Source: Nitrospira sp. (GTDB lineage: Bacteria > Nitrospirota > Nitrospiria > Nitrospirales > UBA8639). From it: a stretch of 64,000 bases of DNA. Location: contig CP058931.1 in the NCBI GenBank assembly GCA_024760505.1, positions 2,862,001-2,926,000 on the forward strand, written 5' to 3'. Shown here in pieces: positions 1 through 8,123 of the stretch (positions are counted from its first letter, which is position 1; each line of letters opens with the position of its first letter). The notes under the pieces were generated by a model. That model had not been told where the DNA came from. It saw only the letters and a program-made list of their open reading frames with translations, and ran no database searches. The translations under genes were made by a program, and so were the position numbers.

Positions 1-1286
1 ACGCCGGAATGTTTGAGCACGTTATATAACAGTTCCCGAACGGATTGAAACACGAGAACGGCCTGATCCTCCGGCAGGTTTGGCGTCTCATCTGCACTGG
101 TCAAGGTGACCGTTAAGCCCTGTTTTCCCATTTCCGTTCCCAACCAGACGAGAGCGGCATGGAGTCCGAATTCATAGAGACAGGTCGGACTGAGTTGGCT
201 GACCAGTGTCCGTGTATAGGTCAAGGATTGGTCCAGGAGGGTATCCGCCTCCTGAATCACCTTGAGGAGGGTTTCTTTATCGGACATCGATTGACCTTGA
301 TTTAATTTCAATCGACAGACGACCAGGAGCTGAGCCAGATAATCATGAAGGTCCGTCGCCAACCGGCGTCGTTCCCGTTGTTCGGTGACCGTGAGATCGG
401 AAGCCATGGCGCGTAGCCGTTCCTGGTTGCGCGTGAGTTCCTGAGTACGTTGGATTACCCGTTCTTCCAAGGTGCGATTCAATTCGGCTAATTTGTCACT
501 GGTATCTTTTTGAGCGCTTTTGTCTCGGACCACCTTGGCAAATCCGATCAGCTTGTCGTTGGGGTCGCGTATGGCCGTCACCGCGCCGCTGGCCCAAAAT
601 CGTGACCCATCGGCCCGTACCAGCCAATTGTCATCGTCCCCTTTTTCTAAGGCTTCCGCTCTCCGCAATTCGGTTGCCGGACGACCCTTGCGTTGGTCCT
701 CAGCGGTAAAGAGCATAGAAAAATGTTTTTGCAATGCCGCGTCTTCCGTGTAGCCCAAAAGCCGTTCAGCTCCGGAATTCCAATGAGTAATGTTCCCGTC
801 CAAATCAAGCATGATAAAAGCCAGGCCGGTGGCTCCATCAACGAATAATCGGTACTTTCTTTCGCTGTCACGGCGAATTCGCTCATTTTTTTCCCGTTCC
901 ATGGCATAGTGCAAAATCCGGGAAAGCAACACGGCATTCATCGAAGATTTAGGGAGATAATCCTGAGCCCCTAATTTGATGGCTTCAAGGGCCAGCGGTT
1001 CATCCTCATTCACGGTTAACACCACTAGGGGAATGGCCGAATTTGCCGACCGGATTCGCTTCAACGTTTCAAGACCATGGGTTTCCGGCAGATTTAAATC
1101 AAGAAGGATGACATCAAAGGGCGTGCTGTGAAGGATGGTCAGCGCCTCTTTCAGAGTCGATGCGCGGGTGATATGAAAGGGAGACATGCCGGAGGCATCC
1201 TTCAGCCGTTCGCGCACTAATTCCGCGTCGGCAGGATTGTCCTCCACGAGCAGGATGGAATACGTCGGGGATGAGGGATCGCTCAT
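1..1286 (-). CDS. REC-PAS-histidine kinase hybrid (partial)
   Basis: The C-terminus lies beyond the left edge. Residues 1-125 form a CheY-like receiver (acidic pair E15/D16, phospho-acceptor D63 in LLDLNLP, K in YLPKSS). A PAS domain follows (motif HWNSGAERLLGY), then a coiled linker (ERVIQRTQELTRNQERL) and a HisKA_3-type dimerisation domain with the H-box LATDLHDYLAQLL, as in NarX/DegS-type kinases. The catalytic ATPase domain is only just entered. The ATG overlaps the stop of the upstream response regulator (ATGA), so the two are translationally coupled. Kinases of this class usually pair with NarL/LuxR-type regulators, and two such genes occur at 8.1-9.5 kb; that pairing is a guess. Confidence 0.85.
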   Translation of the reverse strand, partial: MSDPSSPTYSILLVEDNPADAELVRERLKDASGMSPFHITRASTLKEALTILHSTPFDVILLDLNLPETHGLETLKRIRSANSAIPLVVLTVNEDEPLALEAIKLGAQDYLPKSSMNAVLLSRILHYAMEREKNERIRRDSERKYRLFVDGATGLAFIMLDLDGNITHWNSGAERLLGYTEDAALQKHFSMLFTAEDQRKGRPATELRRAEALEKGDDDNWLVRADGSRFWASGAVTAIRDPNDKLIGFAKVVRDKSAQKDTSDKLAELNRTLEERVIQRTQELTRNQERLRAMASDLTVTEQRERRRLATDLHDYLAQLLVVCRLKLNQGQSMSDKETLLKVIQEADTLLDQSLTYTRTLVSQLSPTCLYEFGLHAALVWLGTEMGKQGLTVTLTSADETPNLPEDQAVLVFQSVRELLYNVLKHSG

Positions 1287-1726
1287 GACTCTGACACTTT
1301 TGGAGGGAGTTTTACCACGGCGAGCCAGAAATCTTCGAGTGATTGAATCATTTTGATGAATTGCAAAATATCAATGGGTTTGACCAGATACGCATTGGCA
1401 TGAAGATCGTAACTCCGCAAGACATCGGCTTCGTCATCGGAGGTGGTTAACACCACTACGGGGATGGTGCGAGTGTGCGGATCGGATTTGATTTCCTTCA
1501 GAACCTCTCTCCCGTCCTTTTTGGGAAGGTTTAAATCTAACAGAATAAGGTCCGGTCGGGGAACCTGTTGAAAGGGTGCTGTCTGCCGAATGAAGGCCAT
1601 GGCGTTAACCCCGTCTTGAACCACATGAATGGTATTCTGGAGACGCGCTTGCTGAAAAGCCTCCTGGGTAAGCCGGATATCAGCGGGATTATCCTCTATG
1701 AGTAAAATTTCAATAGGATTTTGCAT
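1283..1726 (-). CDS. CheY/Rcp1-like single-domain response regulator
   Basis: A 147-residue receiver-only protein. It has the acidic pair E12/D13 (LLIEDNPAD), phospho-acceptor D64 (ILLDLNLPKKDG), the switch Thr in VVLTTSDDE and the invariant Lys in AYLVKPID. The long beta3-alpha3 insertion and IEDNPAD motif resemble the Rcp1 family that pairs with phytochrome-like or PAS kinases. The start at 1726 is preferred over the ATG two codons earlier because GGAG then sits 8 bases upstream. It lies 14 bp after the sensor kinase stop and overlaps the next hybrid kinase by ATGA, so the three genes form one operon. With no output domain it probably acts by protein contact or as a phosphorelay step. Confidence 0.88.
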   Translation of the reverse strand: MQNPIEILLIEDNPADIRLTQEAFQQARLQNTIHVVQDGVNAMAFIRQTAPFQQVPRPDLILLDLNLPKKDGREVLKEIKSDPHTRTIPVVVLTTSDDEADVLRSYDLHANAYLVKPIDILQFIKMIQSLEDFWLAVVKLPPKVSES

Positions 1727-1740
1727 GAACATTCTCCGGT

Positions 1741-3204
1741 TTATTTAGGTAAGGTAAAAGAAAACTTGGATCCTCTTCCCGCTTCGGATTCGACCCAGAT
1801 GCGGCCTCCACGCCGTTCTAAGATTTTCTTACATATGGCCAGCCCGATTCCAGTGCCCTGGTACTCTTCCCGCGAGTGCAGTCTTTTGAAGGGAAGAAAG
1901 ATCCGCTCGAAATATTCCGATTCGACGCCGATCCCGTTATCCTGCACCGAAAAAGTCCACCCGTCGGACCTTTCCTCCGCCGATACATGAATAGCTGGCG
2001 GTTTCGGGCCGTGAAATTTAATGGCGTTGGAAATCAGATTTTGGAGCAAATGTTGAAAATGCGACCGATCGGTCTGAATGATCGGCAGAGGATCATGGGT
2101 GATCGAAGCCTGTTTGTCCTCAATGACCATGCGGAGATGTTTGAGGATTTCATTGAGCACCTCCTCGGCCTGGACCGGAATAGAATTCAGTTCCTGGGCC
2201 TGAATTCTTGAATATTTCAGGAGGTCTTGAATAAGGGTTTGCATGCGATTCGCTCCATCGGTCACGAATCCAATAAATTCCTGACCCTGTTTGTCCAATT
2301 GGTCTTTATAGCGTTCCGCCAACAATTGCGTAAAGCCATGAATCGTGCGGAGGGGTTCTTGGAGATCATGAGAGGCTATATAGGCAAATTGTTCGAGATC
2401 CTCGTTTGATTGCTTAAGGGAGGCTGCGTGACTGGCCAATGAAAGGTTTTGTATAGCCAGGAGATTTTCCAACTTCTTTTGCCGGGAAATATCCCGCGCG
2501 ATTTTTGACGCGCCGATCGCGTTTCCCCATCGGTCGATAATGGGAGAAATGGTCAGCGACACCGCTATGTCCTGTCCGTCTTTCCTCCGTCGAATCGTTT
2601 CAAAATTTTGAATCGGCTTCCCACTCTGGAGTTGTTCCAGAATATCCTTTTCTTCGGCAATCCGGTCTGGTGGAAAGAGAAATGGCATATATTGCCCGAT
2701 GCTCTCCTGTGACGAATATCCGAACATCTGTTCGGCTCCGTTGTTCCAACTGGTGACTTGTCCTTTGAGTGTTTGTCCGATGATGGCGTCAGGGGTGGAT
2801 TCCACGATGGAGGCTAACCGAAGCCGGACCTCCATCCCCTGACGATATTGATAGGTGAGGAGGGCTGTTGCCCAAATCATAAAAAGCGATAAAAGCCGGT
2901 TGGTCACGGCATTGCCGGCAATGGTGCTCCCCGAATATACCACGTTCACGCCGGGTGAATAGATCACTCCAATAATGGCAAGGACCGTGCAGATGCCGGC
3001 GACGATGAATGGGGATTTTGCATGGGGTAAATAGGAAGTCAGCAGAATGGCACTCACATATAACATCCCAATCGCGACTCCTGTTTTGGTGAAGAGGTCC
3101 AACACAAAAATTCCGCCAATGAGAGCGCTAATGGCTACCAGCAGGATGATATCCAATTTTTTTGCGTGATCCCCGGCTTTGAGGCCTTCTTGAACCGGCA
3201 TCAT
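1741..3204 (-). CDS. membrane PAS sensor histidine kinase
   Basis: A 487-residue kinase. About four hydrophobic segments lie in residues 18-117, so the input region is membrane-embedded with little periplasmic domain. A PAS domain (about 128-240; NNGAEQMFGYSSQESIG) and a PAC-like end (KIARDIS) follow. The HisKA H-box IASHDLQEPLRTI places the phospho-acceptor at H279. The HATPase domain has N, G1 and G2 boxes (NLISNAIKFH, DNGIGV, GTGIGLAI). The E/DLQEPLR box and neighbouring single-domain receiver are typical of phytochrome-like kinase/Rcp pairs, though no GAF/PHY domain is present. GGGTGA upstream supports the start. It is the first gene of the three-gene signalling operon. Ligand unknown. 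Confidence 0.88.
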   Translation of the reverse strand: MMPVQEGLKAGDHAKKLDIILLVAISALIGGIFVLDLFTKTGVAIGMLYVSAILLTSYLPHAKSPFIVAGICTVLAIIGVIYSPGVNVVYSGSTIAGNAVTNRLLSLFMIWATALLTYQYRQGMEVRLRLASIVESTPDAIIGQTLKGQVTSWNNGAEQMFGYSSQESIGQYMPFLFPPDRIAEEKDILEQLQSGKPIQNFETIRRRKDGQDIAVSLTISPIIDRWGNAIGASKIARDISRQKKLENLLAIQNLSLASHAASLKQSNEDLEQFAYIASHDLQEPLRTIHGFTQLLAERYKDQLDKQGQEFIGFVTDGANRMQTLIQDLLKYSRIQAQELNSIPVQAEEVLNEILKHLRMVIEDKQASITHDPLPIIQTDRSHFQHLLQNLISNAIKFHGPKPPAIHVSAEERSDGWTFSVQDNGIGVESEYFERIFLPFKRLHSREEYQGTGIGLAICKKILERRGGRIWVESEAGRGSKFSFTLPK

Positions 3205-3615
3205 TGGTTCACCCTTTTCCTTCTCAAACTGAAGAGCAGCATGCGCATTCCCGGTTCTGTGTAAGCAAGAAGAAAGTGGACACCCAACATTACACGAATG
3301 ATGAGAAGAATGCTGCTCTCCCTCGGCTGCGGTTAAGCAGAACGACGTTGGGAACCTGTCGTGAAAGGCCGTAACTCGGAAAAGTATAGCGGCAACGAAT
3401 CAGTATTGTCTAAAAGTAAAATCCCAAGATGTGAACCCACTGTATCATCCAGGGTTGTTGCTCAATCAACCCAGGGTTTTTCTCAGGTCTTGCCGACCAA
3501 ACTATTCTGTATAAATTAAAAAATCAAGGATTAAGAGGCCAATGACATCCTTGGTCTCGGCCTCATGGTTTTGAACCGATCGCCACATGGATTCAACATA
3601 AGGAGAGCAAAACCC
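3205..3615. other. intergenic region between sensor kinase and small-gene cluster
   Basis: About 410 bp with no convincing gene. It should hold the promoters of the minus-strand signalling operon and of the plus-strand small-protein genes. The only distinct structure I see is the pair of 19-bp motif copies at 3450-3489. Confidence 0.5.
3450..3489 (-). promoter_or_regulatory. two tandem copies of the recurrent 19-bp motif
   Basis: Read on the minus strand, 3471-3489 is GACCTGAGAAAAACCCTGG, a good match to the window-wide consensus NNMCTGGGMRAAACCCTKG. A weaker copy ending in the same AACCCTGG lies 21 bp further on (3450-3468), i.e. two helical turns away. It sits between the sensor kinase (minus) and the DUF3309 gene cluster (plus). 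The binding factor is unknown. Confidence 0.45.
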
Positions 3616-3801
3616 ATGAACACAAGTCTTGAACAGGAAACGGTTCATCCAAAGGGATTGGGGGAGGCGAGAATGTCCCGCTGTTTGTTTAGGGATTGGC
3701 CGCGGCGAATAGTGCTCAAGTTGGCTCTGCCCGTTACAGACTTACCCCTGTCCTTGCCGTCCTGCAAGGAACGCATGAGCACTGATATGAAAGCCTATTA
3801 A
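3616..3801 (+). CDS. possible small protein, unknown
   Basis: A 61-residue open frame with AAGGAG about 10 bases before the ATG. The predicted peptide is basic with no recognised motif or membrane segment. It ends 23 bp before the DUF3309 gene and could be its operon partner. The ribosome site is the main support; it could equally be leader sequence. I do not recognise the family. Confidence 0.3.
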   Translation: MNTSLEQETVHPKGLGEARMSRCLFRDWPRRIVLKLALPVTDLPLSLPSCKERMSTDMKAY

Positions 3802-3824
3802 AAACAGGAGGAGGAACCAGATTT

Positions 3825-3977
3825 ATGTCTACGATCGTCTTAGTCATTCTCATTCTTCTGCTGGTCGGCGCCTTGCCGGTCTGGCCGTACAGTTCATCCT
3901 GGGGCCCATATCCCAGTGGCGGTCTGGGGTTGGTGCTGGTGATCGTGCTGATTCTGGCTCTGACAGGAAGACTGTAA
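3825..3977 (+). CDS. DUF3309 small membrane protein
   Basis: A 50-residue peptide with two hydrophobic helices separated by the turn LPVWPYSSSWGPYPSGGLG, which is the DUF3309 signature (LPxWPYS...GYxPSGGLGL). The family is about 50 residues long, so this is complete. AGGAGGAGG lies about 10 bases upstream of the ATG. DUF3309 proteins are widespread small membrane proteins without a known biochemical role, often near stress or envelope genes. This fits the neighbours here (BON, SOD, YtxH). Confidence 0.85.
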   Translation: MSTIVLVILILLLVGALPVWPYSSSWGPYPSGGLGLVLVIVLILALTGRL

Positions 3978-4031
3978 GCCGAAATTAAAATTCCTTTTCT
4001 GTTCATCACGTGAAGAAAGGGGGAAGATTGT

Positions 4032-4502
4032 ATGCCCTTTAAAAACACGACATTCTTGGCCATATTGATCGGATCATTGTTTTTTGGTTCGATGGGGGGA
4101 ATGCTGTTGGCTTCTTCCAATCCCACTGAATCCGAGTTGCCAGCAACTAAGGCAGTTGGGCCGATTTCTACTTCAGCCCTGCATATTGTGAATGAGGAGG
4201 GTAAGGTTCGTGCCATGCTGAGCCTGTGGGATGGTGAACATCCGGCACTTATTATGGGGGACGATCAATGTGACCGTCGAACTTCTCTAGCGGTGTATGG
4301 GAAGGAGCGAACGGGGTTAACTCTCTATGGAGAGGATTGTAAGCGGCGGGTGGCATTGGAAGTTCAAAGCGACGATCTCCCTATGTTCGTGTTGCGGGAT
4401 CATTTGGATACTCCACGGGTTCAGGTCGTGTTAAATAAGGACGGAAGCCCCCTTGTTCGGCTGTTTGATGCGAATGGGAAAACCCTGTGGGAAAAGCCAT
4501 AG
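4032..4502 (+). CDS. exported or membrane-anchored protein, unknown
   Basis: A 156-residue protein with an N-terminal hydrophobic segment (about 8-27: signal peptide or anchor) followed by a soluble beta-rich domain. The soluble part has repeated units of the type xxLxVYGKERTGLTLYG and PRVQVVLNKDGSPLVRLFDANG, suggesting a small beta-repeat fold. GGGGGAAG precedes the start. I do not recognise a named family. It lies 54 bp after the DUF3309 gene on the same strand and may be co-transcribed. Confidence 0.65.
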   Translation: MPFKNTTFLAILIGSLFFGSMGGMLLASSNPTESELPATKAVGPISTSALHIVNEEGKVRAMLSLWDGEHPALIMGDDQCDRRTSLAVYGKERTGLTLYGEDCKRRVALEVQSDDLPMFVLRDHLDTPRVQVVLNKDGSPLVRLFDANGKTLWEKP

Positions 4503-4600
4503 CATGCTGAGAATATCCTAAAGACATTTTTCTCAATCCACTTTTTCTCATGAATTTGGGGCCGTAATATTACGAAAAAGACCATGAAACAAGGAGACCC

Positions 4601-5206
4601 ATGTCCACGGATTCACCATTCATGAACACGACCCGGAGGATGAAGCGCATGTTCATCACGGGAATCATCGTATTGATCGCCAGTGGCCTTTTGGGGATGG
4701 GATTTGCTGCGGACCAGGACAAGCCCAAAAGCTGGAAGGCGGTGCCGGGCCCGAAAGAGCTGGTTCCGGACATTGGTCCCCCGGCCGTGGTAAAGGACTG
4801 GGAGCGTGCATATCCACAGTATCAACCCGTCGGAAAAGGAGACACCCAAGAGGCTCCTGACGCTATGGCATTTTTCCTAGCGGAAGCGGCTTTAGGGGAT
4901 AGTCTACAGGAAACATCCTCCGGTGGAATTCAATTCAATGGCTATTCAAATAATCCGTCCGGTGAAGATTCCCCCCTCATAGGGGGAGGGGTCCGGACGC
5001 CCCCCGACATCGGAGCTTCAGGTACTTCATCTTCCACTCCTCCGGTTCGAACCGAATCACCGACAGATGAACCCAAAATTCTTCCGGATGTCTCACCTCT
5101 TCACACCGATCCCTTGACTCCGGAAAAGGCTCCGGTCAAAGAGAGTGAGCCCTTAGGGCAACCCAACCAGCTACAAAAGACGCCCGAAAACATGCAACGC
5201 TTTTGA
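4601..5206 (+). CDS. exported proline-rich protein, unknown
   Basis: A 201-residue protein with a basic N-terminus (RRMKRM), one hydrophobic segment ending in GMGFAADQ (likely signal peptide, cleavage near residue 37) and a long low-complexity Pro/Ser/Thr/Glu tail. AAGGAG before the ATG supports the start, although an in-frame ATG at 4640 would give a more usual signal peptide. No catalytic motif is visible. It is probably periplasmic. Function unknown. Confidence 0.6.
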   Translation: MSTDSPFMNTTRRMKRMFITGIIVLIASGLLGMGFAADQDKPKSWKAVPGPKELVPDIGPPAVVKDWERAYPQYQPVGKGDTQEAPDAMAFFLAEAALGDSLQETSSGGIQFNGYSNNPSGEDSPLIGGGVRTPPDIGASGTSSSTPPVRTESPTDEPKILPDVSPLHTDPLTPEKAPVKESEPLGQPNQLQKTPENMQRF

Positions 5207-5373
5207 GCGTTCTCTGGGTGGCGGAAAAACGGCCGATTCGTTGTCGAAAATTATGAAGCCGTGCTCCCTTCCTCAAGAATTCACATAGAACACCAATGGC
5301 GAAATCGGTTGTCTCTGTGGAGAGCGTATTGAGGACCTCGTGTATGGAGGGGAAAGCTTTTGGCACTCTTAAT

Positions 5374-5991
5374 CTAATCTAATGTGGGATCGATCCATAA
5401 ACGAATCCGGACATTTTTCGCTCCAGCTTCGTAGGCGTTTTCTACCGCATCCACAATTTCCCCTCGATTTTCGACTCTTCCGGAGAGGGTGACGATCCCG
5501 TTACGAGCTTCAACACGAATGGGCACCGAATTCACAAATGGGCTCCAATAAAGCTCCTCTTCAACCGCATCTTTCAATTCCTGATCGGTCATCTTTTTCC
5601 ATGGAGGGTCCTGGTTTGTGATCCGGAGATGATTGTTGACATTCGTGGCTCCGGCGTCATAGGCGATTTCGACCACATCCACCAAGGCATCCTGATCTTC
5701 AACATATCCTGAAAGTACCGCTTCGCCCTGTCCCACGTGTACCGTGATCTCATCATTCGCATATGGACTGACTTGCAAACGCCGTTGAATGCGATATTTT
5801 ATCTCTTCGTCTGAAGTCACAGAGGTTTTGTCGACGGATCGCGGATCATTGGGTTCAGGAGTAATGGCTTCGTCAAATCCTACTGCAGGGACAGACAGAA
5901 TCTGGCCATGGGTATGTTCCATCATGGCTGAGATGAATAATGAACACATCAGACATACGAAAAGGAAAAAACGTTTGTATAGGGAATGCAT
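5374..5991 (-). CDS. periplasmic protein with two BON domains
   Basis: A 205-residue protein. A signal peptide (about 1-30, KRFFLFVCLMCSLFISA) is followed by two BON repeats. Each has the pattern EI/ELK..VE/IQRRL-SP..N-I.V..G.-V.LSG.V, with the key glycines in AVLSGYVED and VTLSGRVEN. BON domains bind phospholipid or envelope surfaces (OsmY, BamE-like contexts), and tandem BON proteins are osmotic or envelope-stress proteins. The start at 5991 is chosen over an ATG 12 bases earlier because GGAGGT then lies 5 bases upstream. A copy of the 19-bp motif lies about 150 bp upstream (6139-6157). Confidence 0.85.
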   Translation of the reverse strand: MHSLYKRFFLFVCLMCSLFISAMMEHTHGQILSVPAVGFDEAITPEPNDPRSVDKTSVTSDEEIKYRIQRRLQVSPYANDEITVHVGQGEAVLSGYVEDQDALVDVVEIAYDAGATNVNNHLRITNQDPPWKKMTDQELKDAVEEELYWSPFVNSVPIRVEARNGIVTLSGRVENRGEIVDAVENAYEAGAKNVRIRLWIDPTLD

Positions 5992-6138
5992 AGGCACCTC
6001 CAAAACGTTTTTGCCACTCTCAGAAGTTGGGCCCGGAAAGCTTCACTCCGATTCATTCTGTAGCTGACCGTGGCTCGGTGCGATCGCAGAGAGCAGAAAA
6101 AATTTCCTATCAAAACATATCAAAATGAGATGAAAAGT

Positions 6139-6157
6139 AACCTGGGCGAAACCCTGG
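6139..6157 (+). promoter_or_regulatory. copy of the recurrent 19-bp motif
   Basis: AACCTGGGCGAAACCCTGG, a near-consensus copy, in the region upstream of the minus-strand BON gene. The 360-bp stretch 6004-6365 holds no convincing gene. Function inferred only from recurrence at other promoters in this window. Confidence 0.5.
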
Positions 6158-6365
6158 TGTTCAAGCAAAAATCAAGGAGAAGGTGGAAACGAGGGATGGG
6201 GAGGAAGTCCCGGGCCACTCTGGCGGAGAAAAATCAAGGAAGTCGTTCCCTGAAGCGCAATCATTGGTTTGCAGTTACAGAATCTTTATTTTTTAATGTC
6301 GAGCCGTCGAAATTGTTCCCGAAGCCAGAGTGGGTAATCCACGCTTCACAATGCCAGCTATGTCT

Positions 6366-6860
6366 TCAATCATTTCCATCAGCGGATTTTTCGGTGATTT
6401 CGTGGGTGGCATGAATAAGCTGAACCGCTTTTTCGGGATCACTTTCCGCCGCAAATGTTTCCGCGGCAGTAAGGAGCATCTCGGATTGTACCAATGGACT
6501 GTTTGAACCCTGGTTTGTGGGAGATTTGAGGAGTTTGAGGATATGGGCGGCTTTTAATGCCTGATCAAGTTGATCGTCGTCAAGCAACCGATGGATGTCC
6601 TGAAGAATTCGTGTATCAATTTCCGTATAGGAGAGTTCCTTCTCTGATTCAGCGGAAGGCGAGGGCTTTGGCGATTGGGAAATCCAGTGAATCGCTTCAG
6701 GAGAGAGAGTGAAATGATCGTGGCGAATGGTTTCAATAAGAAACCGCAATACCTTCCACGCATGAATTGTGAGATCTTCAACTCTGTTCATCCCGAGTGT
6801 GGATTGAAGAGCCGTTACCTCGTTGCTCATTTCATCGGATATGGTGAATTGGATTTTCAT
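6366..6860 (-). CDS. hypothetical protein, unknown
   Basis: A 164-residue cytoplasmic protein. The N-terminus (MKIQFTISDEMSNEVTALQ...) reads like a ribbon-helix-helix or CopG-type segment (beta strand then two helices), and the rest is mostly helical with a TPR-like stretch (LDQALKAAHILKLLK...AETFAAESDPEKAVQLIHATHE). No enzyme motif is visible. It is transcribed away from the superoxide dismutase gene, and two motif copies (6925-6943 and 6981-6999) sit between them, so the two may share regulation. I do not recognise the family. Confidence 0.6.
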   Translation of the reverse strand: MKIQFTISDEMSNEVTALQSTLGMNRVEDLTIHAWKVLRFLIETIRHDHFTLSPEAIHWISQSPKPSPSAESEKELSYTEIDTRILQDIHRLLDDDQLDQALKAAHILKLLKSPTNQGSNSPLVQSEMLLTAAETFAAESDPEKAVQLIHATHEITEKSADGND

Positions 6861-6924
6861 ATTTCACATGCCACTTTTATTCACTAGAATCTACCTCAAG
6901 ATATAGCAGGATAGAGCTTGAAGG

Positions 6925-6999
6925 CGACTGGGCAAAACCCTGGCTCAGCCAGTTTTTTATTTATCTTGAAATAATTGGTTCAAGGGTTTTTCCCAGTTA
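6925..6999. promoter_or_regulatory. two opposed copies of the recurrent 19-bp motif
   Basis: CGACTGGGCAAAACCCTGG (plus, 6925-6943) and TAACTGGGAAAAACCCTTG (minus, 6981-6999) face each other in the 234-bp divergent region between the hypothetical gene at 6860 and the superoxide dismutase at 7095. Both are the closest matches to consensus, and their centres are 56 bp apart. This is the clearest case of the motif marking a shared regulatory region. Confidence 0.55.
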
Positions 7000-7094
7000 C
7001 GACTTTCTTTATTCCCTCGTATAGTAAGTCTCAAAAAGAGAATGCGCGTCTATTGATGAAAAGAAAATTAGATTGGTTAGGGTGGGGGGAACCT

Positions 7095-7712
7095 ATGCGG
7101 CTGAAGCCCAGTAAAGATTATCCGGTCAAAGATTTCAAGCTTAAGGGATTGAGCGGTATATCAGATAACACGTTAGAAATGCATTTTAAGCTCTATGAGG
7201 GCTACGTAAAAGCCACCAATTCCCTCACCAGGCAAATCGGAGAGTTTTTGATTGATGGGCAGGTGGACCAGGAGGAAATGCCCGCCTATTCTGAACTCAC
7301 CCGGCGGCTGGGATTTGAATATAATGGGATGGTTCTCCATGAATTATATTTTGAAAATATGACCTCCCAAGCGTCCAAATTGCCCCAAGGACAGGATTCC
7401 CTGCTGAAAACTCTTGAAGGCAGTTTTGGGAGTTTTGAGACCTGGAAAACCGATTTTTCAAGCGTGGGGAAGATGCGGGGGGTCGGCTGGGCTGTATGCA
7501 ACCTCAATCCGGAAAACGGCAGGCTCTCTAATCATTGGATCAGCCTTCATGAATTCGGCAATATTGCAGGGTTTCGTCCTGTTTTAGTGATGGACGTGTG
7601 GGAACATGCGTATTTGCTGGATTTTCAACCGTCGGAACGAGGCGAATATATTGAACATTTTCTTTCCCAAGTTCATTGGGATGTTGTTGCCAAACGCTTA
7701 GAGGGTCGATGA
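7095..7712 (+). CDS. Fe/Mn superoxide dismutase
   Basis: A 205-residue member of the Fe/Mn SOD family that dismutates superoxide to peroxide and oxygen in the cytoplasm (no signal peptide). Candidate metal ligands are H30 (LEMHFKLYEGYV), H82 (MVLHELYFEN), and the Asp and His of DVWEHAYLLDF. Trp-rich GVGWAVCNLN replaces the usual GSGWAWL. The first helix differs from SodA/SodB: the usual tandem His after the ligand are replaced (FKLYEGYVKATN), so this is a divergent clade. The start at 7095 is preferred because GGGGGGAA precedes it; in-frame starts at 7047 and 6975 lack one. The stop overlaps a small Pro-rich frame. Confidence 0.85.
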   Translation: MRLKPSKDYPVKDFKLKGLSGISDNTLEMHFKLYEGYVKATNSLTRQIGEFLIDGQVDQEEMPAYSELTRRLGFEYNGMVLHELYFENMTSQASKLPQGQDSLLKTLEGSFGSFETWKTDFSSVGKMRGVGWAVCNLNPENGRLSNHWISLHEFGNIAGFRPVLVMDVWEHAYLLDFQPSERGEYIEHFLSQVHWDVVAKRLEGR

Positions 7713-7924
7713 TGAACAACCCCACATACAGTGGCCCGTGCTTGCCACGTTTTGATTTTCGATGGACTTCTCCAATCCCAAAACCCGATCCTAACCCTAA
7801 CCCGGACCCTTTCCCTAATCCTGGACCGCTTCCGAACCCTACTCCTGACCCACCGGACCCACCCACTCCTCCTCCAACACGTCCCCCCATTCCAAAAATT
7901 CAATTATTTCCTTTTCCTCATTAG
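7709..7924 (+). CDS. possible proline-rich peptide coupled to SOD
   Basis: A 71-residue frame beginning ATGATGA over the SOD stop codon, with GAGGGT just upstream, so translational coupling is possible. The centre is a PxP repeat (PKPDPNPNPDPFPNPGPLPNP...), preceded by a short non-repetitive head and ending IPKIQLFPFPH. The antisense strand over the same repeat reads Gly-rich or as another 66-residue frame without a ribosome site, so strand choice is uncertain. The tract could be a disordered peptide or simple-sequence DNA. No known family. Confidence 0.35.
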   Translation: MMNNPTYSGPCLPRFDFRWTSPIPKPDPNPNPDPFPNPGPLPNPTPDPPDPPTPPPTRPPIPKIQLFPFPH

Positions 7925-8123
7925 GATTGAGATTGTAATGAAGTTTGGCTGGGCTGATCTCCATAGTAAGGCTGGAGATGTCAAAGCTCTTTGGTAAACC
8001 ATAGAGTTTTGCCAAGGTGGAACCAATGGGGATGTTCATTGTAGACTTAATTGAGTAATTCTTTCATAATGCCATTCTTAGATTTTTCCATTTTAACAAT
8101 TTATCGTTCATTCTTCTTTTGAC

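Noticed and set aside
7540..8039. Minus-strand frames opposite the proline-rich tract (Gly-rich 7540-7890 and a 66-residue frame 7839-8039)
   Set aside because: The first is a mirror of the SOD/Pro-rich sequence; the second has no ribosome site, though its composition is protein-like. Kept only as an alternative to the plus-strand peptide.
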